A stretch of DNA of 53,646 bases from Bacteroidales bacterium (GTDB lineage Bacteria > Bacteroidota > Bacteroidia > Bacteroidales > GWA2-32-17), in NCBI GenBank assembly GCA_026416095.1, contig JAOAFV010000037.1, positions 1 through 53,646 of the forward strand. Direction: 5' to 3'. Below are positions 46,002-53,646 of the stretch, piece after piece; the stretch's first letter is position 1, and the number at the start of each line of letters is the position of its first letter. Under the pieces are notes generated by a model. The model worked only from the letters and a program-made list of their open reading frames with translations, made no database searches and was not told the DNA's origin. Made by a program: the position numbers and the translations under genes.

Positions 46002-47098
46002 ATTTGCGAAAAAAATACGGTTGTTTATTATTACCTTTATCATGGTTATACTGTTTACTTGTAGATTTAAGACACTTTTTATATAACATAGGTTTTTTTA
46101 AGACACACGAATTTAACATTCCTATAATTTGTGTTGGCAATATCACAGTAGGCGGTACAGGAAAAACTCCTCATGTTGAATTTATAGTTAATTTACTTAA
46201 AGAGCATTTTAAAGTTGCTATACTTAGTAGGGGATACAAGCGAAAAACAAAAGGTTATCGCGAAGTATTTATTGATTCAACAACCGACGAAGTAGGCGAC
46301 GAACCACTTCAACTTAAAAGAAAATTTCCCGATGTTACTGTAGTTGTATGCGAAAAAAGAGCATTTGCTATTAAGAAACTTCAGAGTAATAAAGAATATC
46401 CTGTTAATGTTATTGTGATGGACGATGGCTTTCAACATCTTAGCGTACAGGCAGGAATTAATATTTTACTTATTGATTATAATAATCCAATAAATAAAGA
46501 TAAATTGTTACCTTATGGAAACTTAAGAGAAAGAATTGCGTATATTAAAAAAGCAAATATCGTTATTATTACTAATACACCCGAAAATATAAAACCAATA
46601 GAAAGAAGAATTTTATTGAAAAATTTAAATTTGTATTCCTTTCAAAAAGTATTTTTTTCGAAAGTTAAATATAAAAAGCCTGTCGTTTTGTTTGAAGATC
46701 ATACTAACATATTAAAGTATAATTTTACTAAAAATAAGTATTACGTGATTATTTTGACTGCAATAGCAAATCCTGAACCTTTTGTTGAATACGTTAAAAC
46801 ATCTTTTGCTGAAAATTATATCCTTCTTAAATATCCAGATCATTATTATTTTAAACAAAAAGATTTAGAGTTTTTATTGAAAAAGTTTAATTCAATTCCC
46901 GAAAAAAATAAAATAATTGTCACAACAGAAAAAGATGGTATAAGATTGAAAGAGTCTTCGAGTGCGCACTTAATAATCGATTTGCCTGTATTTTACATAC
47001 CTATTGAAATTGAAATACTATTTAATCAGGAAGAAGAGTTTAATAAACAATTAATAAACTATGTTAGAAAAAATCAAGCAATCGACAGAATTTATTAA
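45998..47098 (+). CDS. lpxK: Tetraacyldisaccharide 4'-kinase
   Basis: 366 residues. LpxK adds the 4'-phosphate to the lipid A precursor at the inner face of the cytoplasmic membrane. The N-terminal hydrophobic segment LLLPLSWLYCLLVDLRHFLYN is the membrane helix; the Walker A loop is GGTGKTPH near residue 53. DDGFQH near 146 is the conserved motif of the active site, and TEKDG near 308 lies close to the end. The start is uncertain: TTG at 45998 is used here, TTG at 46004 is also possible, and no ATG lies in frame. Shows the cell makes lipid A. It overlaps the next gene by 38 bases. Confidence 0.93.
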   Translation: MHLRKKYGCLLLPLSWLYCLLVDLRHFLYNIGFFKTHEFNIPIICVGNITVGGTGKTPHVEFIVNLLKEHFKVAILSRGYKRKTKGYREVFIDSTTDEVGDEPLQLKRKFPDVTVVVCEKRAFAIKKLQSNKEYPVNVIVMDDGFQHLSVQAGINILLIDYNNPINKDKLLPYGNLRERIAYIKKANIVIITNTPENIKPIERRILLKNLNLYSFQKVFFSKVKYKKPVVLFEDHTNILKYNFTKNKYYVIILTAIANPEPFVEYVKTSFAENYILLKYPDHYYFKQKDLEFLLKKFNSIPEKNKIIVTTEKDGIRLKESSSAHLIIDLPVFYIPIEIEILFNQEEEFNKQLINYVRKNQAIDRIY

Positions 47099-47870
47099 AA
47101 ATAGAATTAATACATTCCCTGATGTGGGAATAATTTTGGGGACAGGATTGGGAGGACTAGTTAAAGAAATTGAAATTGAGCATGAGTTTTCGTATTCTGA
47201 GATTCCTAATTTTCCAATATCAACAGTTGAAGGTCATGTTGGCAAATTAATAGTGGGAAAATTGTCTGGCAAAAATGTTATTGCGATGCAAGGACGTTTT
47301 CACTATTACGAAGGCTATTCCATGCAAGAAATCACTTTGCCCATTAGAGTTATGAAATTTCTAGGAATCAAGTATCTAATTATCTCTAATGCTAGTGGTG
47401 GAGTAAACCCTGATTTTGAAATAGGAGATTTAATGATTATAACCGATCATATTAATTTAATTCCAAATCCCTTAATAGGAAAAAATTATGAAGAATTAGG
47501 TCCTCGTTTTCCAGATATGAGTGATGCTTATGATAAAGAGCTTATAGATAAAGCAGAAAAAATTGCCAAAAGACTGAATATAAAGGTTCAAAAAGGAGTA
47601 TATGTTGCAGTATCAGGCCCTACGCTTGAAACTCCAGCTGAATATAGATACATTAGAATTATTGGTGGCGATGCTGTTGGCATGAGCACTGTTCCGGAAG
47701 TAATAGTTGCTCGTCATATGGGGTTACCTTGTTTTGCAATTTCTATTATTACCGATTTGGGAGTTCCAGGTAAGATTGTAAAAGTTACTCACGAAGATGT
47801 GCAAAGAGTGGCTTCACAGTCTGAACCTAAAATGACAAAAATAATTAAAGAACTTATTTCTGAATTGTAA
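47061..47870 (+). CDS. punA: Purine nucleoside phosphorylase
   Basis: 269 residues of the trimeric PNP family. It splits inosine or guanosine with phosphate in purine salvage. Visible motifs: IILGTGLGGLVKEI near residue 26, QGRFHYYEGYS near 80, SNASGGVNPDFEIGDLMI near 112 with the purine- and phosphate-binding residues, GPTLETPAEYRY near 192, and VGMSTVPEVIVARHMG near 213 with the ribose-binding Met. Its ATG lies 38 bases inside lpxK, so it is translated from the same message. Confidence 0.95.
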   Translation: MLEKIKQSTEFIKNRINTFPDVGIILGTGLGGLVKEIEIEHEFSYSEIPNFPISTVEGHVGKLIVGKLSGKNVIAMQGRFHYYEGYSMQEITLPIRVMKFLGIKYLIISNASGGVNPDFEIGDLMIITDHINLIPNPLIGKNYEELGPRFPDMSDAYDKELIDKAEKIAKRLNIKVQKGVYVAVSGPTLETPAEYRYIRIIGGDAVGMSTVPEVIVARHMGLPCFAISIITDLGVPGKIVKVTHEDVQRVASQSEPKMTKIIKELISEL

Positions 47871-47881
47871 AATAATATTAA

Positions 47882-49336
47882 TTGGGAATATTTAGGCAAC
47901 TTGCTAGTCAAACCCTTATTTACGGGTTTAGTACTATAATAGGACGTTTCTTAAATTATTTATTAGTACCCTTATATACAAATATATTTTCTCCTTCGGA
48001 GTATGGTATAATAACCGAATTATACGCTTATTCATCTTTTTTGTTAATTATTCTGACTTATGGCATGGAAACAGCTTTTTTTCGCTATTCACAAAAATAT
48101 GACCTTATAAAAGTTTATTCTACAGCTTTAACTTCCTTAATTTTAACCTCAACAATTTTTGTTTTGTTGTTTTTCGTGTTTTTTTTTAAAATAGCAAGTA
48201 TATTAGGCTATAATGGTAATGAAAATTTATTGTTGCTATTAGTTTTTATTCTTTATACCGACACAATTTCTTCTATAGCTTTTGCATTAATCAGATTACA
48301 AGGCAAAGCCAAAAAGTTTGCAACGCTTAAGTTATTTAATATATCTGTAAATATTTTATTAAATATAATTTTCTACATTATTCTGCCTTTAATTTCGCAA
48401 AATGTAAGTAACAACTTTCATTTTAATATTTCTGTAAAATATGTTTTTATTTCCAATCTCATAGCTAATGTTTTTACGGTCATTTTATTACATAAAGAGT
48501 TACTAATTAAGATATCTTTTAATTTTCAATTATGGCGTGAAATGATTACATATGCAATTCCTCTTTTATTTGCTGGCCTTGCTGGAATGGTAAACGAAAC
48601 ATTCGATAGAGCTATAATAAAACACTTAATACAAGATCAAAACGAAGCATTAAAACAGTTGGGCATATATGGAGCAAACTATAAAATTTCTATATTGATG
48701 ACGCTTTTTATTCAAACTTTTCGATTTGCAATCGAACCTTTTTTCTTCTCCTATTCTAAAAACAAAGATGCTCCTGAAATGTATGCAAAAATAATGAAAT
48801 ATTTTATTATATCTGGATTATTTATTTTTCTTTTCGTAATGTTATTCATTCATTATATCCAATACTTTATTGGAAAAGAGTTTAGAGAAGGATTACATAT
48901 TGTCCCAATTTTATTAATGGCTAATCTTTTCTTGGGCATATACTATAATTTATCGATTTGGTATAAGCTAACAAATAAAACAATATATGGTGCCATAATA
49001 TCTAGCATTGGTGCTTTAATTACAATCGTACTAAATTTTACACTGGTCCCTTTAATGGGGTACAAAGGTGCTGCATTGGCAACCTTTATTTGTTACTTGT
49101 CTATTACAATTATTTCTTATACAATGGGTCGAAAATTTTATAAAATTCCTTATGAAATTTATGATATTCTTTTTTATTTTTTTATAACTTTTATAGTTTA
49201 CTTAACATCTTGCTTATTACTACCTCAAACAAATAATCTTACAAAAAATCTTTTTGGAATAACTTTTCTTGTGATTTTTATTATGATATGTTTTTTTAAA
49301 GAAAAAAAAGAAATAAAACAAATATTGAAAAAGTAA
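47882..49336 (+). CDS. Polysaccharide flippase (Wzx/MATE-like)
   Basis: 484 residues with 14 or so hydrophobic segments, starting at TTG. The beginning (RQLASQTLIYGFSTIIGRFLNYLLVPLYT) is the hallmark of O-antigen/teichoic-acid export flippases of the MOP superfamily. It probably moves lipid-linked sugar units across the inner membrane. No polymerase (Wzy) is adjacent, though several glycosyltransferases are in this window. It is the last gene of the rightward run from 41138. Confidence 0.88.
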   Translation: MGIFRQLASQTLIYGFSTIIGRFLNYLLVPLYTNIFSPSEYGIITELYAYSSFLLIILTYGMETAFFRYSQKYDLIKVYSTALTSLILTSTIFVLLFFVFFFKIASILGYNGNENLLLLLVFILYTDTISSIAFALIRLQGKAKKFATLKLFNISVNILLNIIFYIILPLISQNVSNNFHFNISVKYVFISNLIANVFTVILLHKELLIKISFNFQLWREMITYAIPLLFAGLAGMVNETFDRAIIKHLIQDQNEALKQLGIYGANYKISILMTLFIQTFRFAIEPFFFSYSKNKDAPEMYAKIMKYFIISGLFIFLFVMLFIHYIQYFIGKEFREGLHIVPILLMANLFLGIYYNLSIWYKLTNKTIYGAIISSIGALITIVLNFTLVPLMGYKGAALATFICYLSITIISYTMGRKFYKIPYEIYDILFYFFITFIVYLTSCLLLPQTNNLTKNLFGITFLVIFIMICFFKEKKEIKQILKK

Positions 49337-49545
49337 TTAAACGTTTTTTATTAAATAAACTATGTAGGTTTAATACTATCTTTTTAGTTATTTTTTAGTT
49401 CTACTTAATTAAAAAAACATTTAAAACATTTTATGGCTTATTAAATATTAAAAGCTGATTATTAACTGATATATGTTTAAAACGTTGTTTACTAAATTGA
49501 TATTGAATTATATTATTTTTATTAAAATTGTATGGCAATTTGCTA

Positions 49546-52539
49546 ATGAAACTTTTTATCGTAAATATAAGTAGGTATCTGATTTTAGTCATTTACACTT
49601 ATATAGCATCTGATGTTTTTGCTAATGATTTAAAAACAAATTCAATTCCACCAACAAGTTATATTTACGATAATATTGATTATAGATGGGTAGATTCTGT
49701 TTTTAACATGCTTACTCTTGAAGAAAAAATTGGTCAGCTTTTAATGATAGATGCACATCCTGCAAAAAATTTAAAACATTGGAATGATGTACTATCGTAT
49801 GTAAGAGATTATAAAGTAGGCGGTATAATTTTATTTAAAGGTGGTCCAGTTCAATATGCTAATATGATAAATATGCTTCAGGATGCTAGCAAAATACCTT
49901 TATTAGTTGCTTTAGATGCTGAATGGGGGCTTGCCATGCGAATGGATAGTGCAATTTCTTTTCCTATGGCAATGGCTTTAAGTGCCATCGACGACGAAGA
50001 AGAAATTTATACAGCAGCTAGAGTTATTGCCCAACAATTAAAACGATTAGGTATACATATAAACTTTGCACCTGTCCTCGACGTAAATAATAATCCACAA
50101 AATCCAGTAATTAACACACGTTCTTTTAGCGATAATAAAAAACATGTTGTTTATAAAGCTTCTTACTATATGCGTGGTCTTCACGACGAAAAAATTCTTG
50201 CAGTTGGTAAACACTTTCCTGGCCATGGAAATACCGATATTGATTCTCATAAAGATCTTCCGCAATTGAATTGTACCTATAAACAATTAGATACTCTTGA
50301 ATTATATCCATTTAAGCAATTATTCAAAAAAGGATTAAGCAGTGTAATGATTGCTCATCTTGATTTACCTAAAATTACTGGAAAAAATAATTTACCCGCA
50401 ACATTATCGGAAGAAATAATTAATAATATTCTTCGCCGGAAAATGAAGTTTAATGGTATAGTATTTACAGATGCCTTAAATATGAAAGGTGTTACAAAAT
50501 ATTATTCGACAAAGCAAATTGCAGTAATGGCCTTAAAAGCAGGAGCTGATGTGTTACTTTACCCCGAAAGTGTGCCTGAAGCTTTTAAAGCTATAAAGGA
50601 AGCAATAGAGGATAGTATAATATGCATCGATGAACTAAATGAAAAAGTAAAAAAAATTCTTAAACTAAAGTACTGGGTTGGCCTTTATGATTGTAAAAAA
50701 GTAGATTTAACTAATTTGTACAAAGATCTTAATAATGAATGCATTAAAGCATTGGCCAAGCGACTCTATAATAAATCGGTTACTGTACTTCGAAACGATA
50801 AAAACCTAATTCCTCTTAAACGTTTAGATACACTAAAAATTGCTTATTTAAACTTTTACAATAATACAACAAATACCTTTCAGACTTATTTAAAATACTA
50901 TGCTAATATAAAAACTTTTAATTTTAACGAAAAATATAATGAAGAACAACTTAAGTTATTAAAAGACTCGTTAAATAAATATAATCTTATTATTACTTCT
51001 TTACACCAAATTAATAGATATGCTGTTAAAACGTTTAACGTATCAAAACAATTTCTTTCTTTTTTAGAAAAAGTTGATTCACTTAATATAAAAATTATCA
51101 TGTGTTTTTTTACAAGCCCTTACTTGCTTAATAAAATGCCGTGGTTAAAGAACATTGAAACAATAATATTGTGTTACGAAAACAATAACATACTTCAAGA
51201 AATTGTACCCCAAATAATATTTGGTGGCTTAACATTTGAAGGTAAATTGCCAGTTAATGTTTCGGAATTTAAGTTTGAAACTGGATATAAAAGCGATAAA
51301 ATTATAAGATTAAGTTATGTGTTTCCAGAAGAATTAGGGATCTCTTCGGAATTTTTAAACAATAAAATAGATAGTGTAATTAATAATGCAATAAAATCAA
51401 AGATTTTTCCGGGTTGTCAGATTCTAGCTGCTCAAAATGGAAAAGTTTTTTATTATAAAAGTTTTGGCAATTTATTTTACGACAGCATTCCTGTTACAAA
51501 TTTTACAATTTATGACTTGGCATCCTTAACAAAACCTTTATCTACTACTATTTCTTTAATGAAGTTATACGACGATAATTTAATAAGCTTGAAAAGTAGA
51601 ATTTCAGATATTTTAGATTATACATCGAATACAAATAAAGCTGATCTAATTCTATCAGATATTTTGGCCCATCAAGCACGTTTGCAAGCTTGGATTCCAT
51701 TCTACAAATCTTTATTGTCCGATACAATAAATTACTATAAATATTTTTCCAATACTTTTTCTCAACATTATTCTATTAAAATTGCCGATAATTTTTATAC
51801 TACAAAATTTGTATTGGACACAATAAGGAAAATGATTTTGCATTCTCACCTATTAAAAGAAAAAAAATATTTATATAGCGACCTTGGGTTTTATTTGTTA
51901 AAAGATGTAATTGAAATTAAAACAGGACAGCCATTAAATACATATAGCGAAAATATGTTTTATAAAAAATTAGGAGCATATACTACAACATTTAATCCAT
52001 TAGAAAAGTTTAACAAACAAATTATTGCTCCAACAGAAAATGATATTTATTTTCGGAAACAATTAGTATGGGGTTATGTTCATGATCAAGGAGCTGCCTT
52101 ATTTGGCGGTGTACAAGGTCATGCAGGACTTTTTAGTAATGCGAACGATATTGCTAAAATATTACAAATGCTTTTAAATGGTGGCACTTATGCCGATGAA
52201 TTTTATCTTAATAAAAATACTATTAATTTATTTACTTCTTGTTATAATTGTCCACAAAACAGAAGAGGACTTGGCTTCGATAAACCAGAACCTAATTACG
52301 AAAAAGAATCGCCGGTAACACGAAGGGTATCTATGAAAACCTATGGCCATCAGGGGTTTACTGGAACATGTTTTTGGACTGATCCTGAAAAAAAACTAAT
52401 TTTTATTTTCCTTTCTAACAGAGTACATCCTTCTGCTGATAACAATAAAATAAATAAGTTAAATATTCGTAATAAAATACTTGATATCTTTTACGAAGCT
52501 ATTGATAATAAATTTACACTACCATATCTTCCCAACTAG
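49546..52539 (+). CDS. GH3 beta-N-acetylhexosaminidase fused to a beta-lactamase-type serine hydrolase
   Basis: About 997 residues from the ATG at 49546, after which a signal peptide runs to near FAND. Residues 50-390 form a NagZ-like GH3 barrel with KHFPGHGNTDIDSH containing the catalytic His/Asp pair and VFTDALNMKGV with the nucleophile Asp. Residues 390-600 resemble the GH3 C-terminal alpha/beta domain. Residues 610-997 form a class C beta-lactamase-like domain with SLTK (S-x-x-K), YSD (Y-x-N-like) and HQGFTGT (K-T-G-like). The pairing fits trimming of peptidoglycan sugars and peptides in the periplasm. Its end overlaps convergent ubiX by 26 bases. Confidence 0.92.
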   Translation: MKLFIVNISRYLILVIYTYIASDVFANDLKTNSIPPTSYIYDNIDYRWVDSVFNMLTLEEKIGQLLMIDAHPAKNLKHWNDVLSYVRDYKVGGIILFKGGPVQYANMINMLQDASKIPLLVALDAEWGLAMRMDSAISFPMAMALSAIDDEEEIYTAARVIAQQLKRLGIHINFAPVLDVNNNPQNPVINTRSFSDNKKHVVYKASYYMRGLHDEKILAVGKHFPGHGNTDIDSHKDLPQLNCTYKQLDTLELYPFKQLFKKGLSSVMIAHLDLPKITGKNNLPATLSEEIINNILRRKMKFNGIVFTDALNMKGVTKYYSTKQIAVMALKAGADVLLYPESVPEAFKAIKEAIEDSIICIDELNEKVKKILKLKYWVGLYDCKKVDLTNLYKDLNNECIKALAKRLYNKSVTVLRNDKNLIPLKRLDTLKIAYLNFYNNTTNTFQTYLKYYANIKTFNFNEKYNEEQLKLLKDSLNKYNLIITSLHQINRYAVKTFNVSKQFLSFLEKVDSLNIKIIMCFFTSPYLLNKMPWLKNIETIILCYENNNILQEIVPQIIFGGLTFEGKLPVNVSEFKFETGYKSDKIIRLSYVFPEELGISSEFLNNKIDSVINNAIKSKIFPGCQILAAQNGKVFYYKSFGNLFYDSIPVTNFTIYDLASLTKPLSTTISLMKLYDDNLISLKSRISDILDYTSNTNKADLILSDILAHQARLQAWIPFYKSLLSDTINYYKYFSNTFSQHYSIKIADNFYTTKFVLDTIRKMILHSHLLKEKKYLYSDLGFYLLKDVIEIKTGQPLNTYSENMFYKKLGAYTTTFNPLEKFNKQIIAPTENDIYFRKQLVWGYVHDQGAALFGGVQGHAGLFSNANDIAKILQMLLNGGTYADEFYLNKNTINLFTSCYNCPQNRRGLGFDKPEPNYEKESPVTRRVSMKTYGHQGFTGTCFWTDPEKKLIFIFLSNRVHPSADNNKINKLNIRNKILDIFYEAIDNKFTLPYLPN

Positions 52540-53080
52540 GATATTCATCTGTCTTAATTTCTATTTGATTTAGCACCTTATTAACTACGCTAACTACAAG
52601 TTCGTTTATATTTGATGGCTTTTGATAAAACGATGGACTTGCAGGTATTATTATTGACCCACATAATATTAATTTCCGCATGTTTTCTATATGAATTAAA
52701 TTATAAGGCATTTCGCGAGGAACAATTATTAATTTCTTTTTCTCTTTTAATATTACATCTGCCGCTCTACTTATTAAATCGTTTGAAATACCATTTGCAA
52801 TTCTGGCTAACATTCCCATTGAACAAGGAATTATTATCATATAATCATAATTCGATGACCCACTTGATGGGGGAGCAAATAAATTACTATTTTCGTATAT
52901 TTTAATTCTTTCTGTCTCTGTTATAACATTTTCGTTTAATTCAAATTGCCATATTTCTTTTGCTGTCTCGGTGTATATAACTGATAAATAATATTCAGAA
53001 TATTTTAAAACTTTTTCTATTAATATTTTTGCATAAATGCTACCACTCGCTCCTGTTATGCCTATTAAAATTTTTTTCAT
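52514..53080 (-). CDS. ubiX: Flavin prenyltransferase UbiX
   Basis: 188 residues of the UbiX/Pad1 flavoprotein family. It prenylates FMN to the cofactor used by UbiD-type decarboxylases. Motifs: KILIGITGASGSIYAK at the start for FMN, the PPSSGSSNYD loop near residue 68, IIPCSMGMLARIANGISNDLISRAADV near 84, and the RPR/PREMPYNLIHIENM segment near 120. Some futalosine-pathway bacteria use a UbiX/UbiD pair late in menaquinone synthesis, and mqnB and mqnD are in this window, so that is a likely use here. No ubiD lies in the window. Confidence 0.93.
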   Translation of the reverse strand: MKKILIGITGASGSIYAKILIEKVLKYSEYYLSVIYTETAKEIWQFELNENVITETERIKIYENSNLFAPPSSGSSNYDYMIIIPCSMGMLARIANGISNDLISRAADVILKEKKKLIIVPREMPYNLIHIENMRKLILCGSIIIPASPSFYQKPSNINELVVSVVNKVLNQIEIKTDEYPSWEDMVV

Positions 53081-53088
53081 GAGAGCAC

Positions 53089-53102
53089 CTCAAAATTTTG
53101 AG
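53089..53102 (-). repeat. 14-base perfect palindrome at the ubiX start region
   Basis: CTCAAAATTTTGAG lies between the -7-like box and the ubiX ATG, at the expected transcription start. Its core CAAAATTTTG is shared with the palindrome at lpxK. Candidate operator. Confidence 0.45.
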
Positions 53103-53110
53103 TAAAGGTA
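53103..53110 (-). promoter_or_regulatory. Near-match -7 box of ubiX
   Basis: The reverse strand reads TACCTTTA, one base away from TAnnTTTG, 22 bases before the ATG at 53080. Confidence 0.3.
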
Positions 53111-53231
53111 AAAAGAAATCATTAATGAAGAAAGTTAAAAAAATAAGGAGTTAATTGCAAAAAATACATAATAAAAAAGAATTCTCTTAGCCAATTTTTA
53201 GAATCGAAAAAATTTTGTTAAAAAACGTTTG

Positions 53232-53263
53232 AATGGTGTATCATAAAACTAAGCGACACCATT
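53232..53263. repeat. 8-base inverted repeat in the gap before the RHS remnant
   Basis: AATGGTGT (53232-53239) and ACACCATT (53256-53263) can form a stem with a 16-base loop. It stands at the point where base composition changes from very A/T-rich to more mixed. It may mark the edge of acquired DNA; I could not match it to a known insertion-sequence end. Confidence 0.35.
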
Positions 53264-53340
53264 ATAGCGGGTGTAGATAAGTTAGAGTAAATGATACGAG
53301 ATATGATGTTGGTGATTGAAAATTAAATAACAATAAGGAG

Positions 53341-53646
53341 ATGCACTTGAGTAATGTAAGCAACATTAATTACAGATTGCACGGTTTGAGTAGTGGAGTG
53401 AATAAAATGGCTCGACAGGTGTCGATGTTATTTATTGTGAGGAAAAGCAATGCAGTTAATTATCAACGAGGAAATCCCGACGAGTGGGTACATGTTTATA
53501 AATGTAACACCAATCAATTATCGCACATAAACGATAATATAAGTAACAATGTGGTTGAATACGATATAGATAATCAGCAGCTGAACAATTACCGATACGA
53601 TAAATGTGGTAACATGCTATTAGATTTACAAGAAAAGATAAATTTA
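53341..53646 (+). pseudogene. RHS/YD-repeat protein, partial and probably degraded (runs off right edge)
   Basis: An open frame of 102 codons from an ATG at 53341 to the edge. It carries NPDEWVHVYK, then VVEYDIDNQQLNNYRYDKCGN and LLDLQE, the YD-repeat pattern of RHS/wall-associated proteins. Upstream in the same frame NDTRYDVGD is followed by a TGA at 53317-53319, and neighbouring frames also stop, which suggests the 5' part has decayed. Normal RHS proteins are several times longer. No signal peptide is present. Base composition is less A/T-rich than the rest of the window. The 3' part lies outside, so a re-start as an intact gene cannot be excluded. Confidence 0.6.

Noticed and set aside
53142-53150. 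AATAAGGAG as Shine-Dalgarno sites (also at 53332-53340)
   Set aside because: Bacteroidota rarely use such sites; the first precedes only an 11-codon frame and the second touches the ATG with no spacing.
53221-53290. Insertion sequence end
   Set aside because: An 8-base inverted repeat is present but no transposase, no target duplication and no match to a known IS end that I can name.

Overview
The window is a very AT-rich, densely packed chromosomal segment from a member of the Bacteroidota, most likely an uncultured anaerobe or microaerophile. The evidence is the Bacteroidota-type -7 box (TAnnTTTG) before many genes, the lack of Shine-Dalgarno sequences, secreted proteins with type IX secretion (T9SS) tail features, a SusC/TonB-type receptor with a carboxypeptidase-regulatory N-terminal domain, a GWxTD protein, a DUF5606 protein, a GH3/beta-lactamase fusion and an OmpH-like chaperone. 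GTG and TTG starts are common, genes often overlap by 4 to 40 bases, and several start codons lie only a few bases from the -7 box. No tRNA, rRNA, CRISPR array or intact insertion sequence was found.

Layout. 1-195 is the 5' part of a leftward secreted protein. 305-4999 is a rightward run of an M16 protease, an OmpH-like protein and a glycosyltransferase. 4975-8563 is a leftward thiamine operon (thi4-thiE-thiC-thiD) behind a TPP riboswitch; it uses a Thi4-type thiazole synthase with His at the sulfur-donor position instead of ThiFSGH. 8596-13631 holds a nucleotidyltransferase-fold protein, a small secreted protein, a membrane-bound nucleotide-sugar dehydratase/epimerase, and mqnD and mqnB of the futalosine menaquinone pathway. 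13691-18007 holds a GWxTD protein, a glycosyltransferase, an MnmD-like tRNA methyltransferase, a HupE/UreJ-like membrane protein and DUF5606. 18004-27444 holds a large secreted C39-peptidase protein, a deoxynucleoside kinase, uvrB, recG and a sirtuin.

27445-28489 is the only long gene-free stretch. It contains two diverged copies of a roughly 105-base element with paired arms and one compensated base pair, plus other repeats. 28490-30832 is a TonB-dependent receptor. 31015-40215 starts with a good promoter and runs through rpsA, a STAS protein, RNase Z, a fused ADP-forming acyl-CoA synthetase, an Mpv17-like membrane protein, a Nif3-family protein, a zinc-ribbon coiled-coil protein and a glycosyltransferase-like protein whose true N terminus has no ATG/GTG/TTG start. 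40219-41010 is a leftward secreted protein. 41138-49336 runs rightward through a shortened oligopeptide-binding lipoprotein, a TPR protein, an EamA transporter, ruvC, an HsdR-N nuclease-like protein, lpxK, purine nucleoside phosphorylase and a flippase. 49546-52539 is a GH3/serine-hydrolase fusion, and 52514-53080 is a convergent ubiX. The right edge (53341-53646) enters an RHS/YD-repeat remnant.

Together the genes suggest a Gram-negative envelope with lipid A (lpxK) and surface polysaccharide (flippase, glycosyltransferases, dehydratase), menaquinone made by the futalosine route (where UbiX-type prenyl-FMN may be used), ATP formation from acyl-CoA by an ADP-forming synthetase, and sulfide-dependent thiamine synthesis. 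All four fit an anoxic, possibly sulfidic habitat. I saw no obvious new multigene defence or mobile system. The best candidates for something undescribed are the paired repeat element at 27.75-28.18 kb, the TPP-riboswitch expression platform, and the non-standard start at 39.0 kb.
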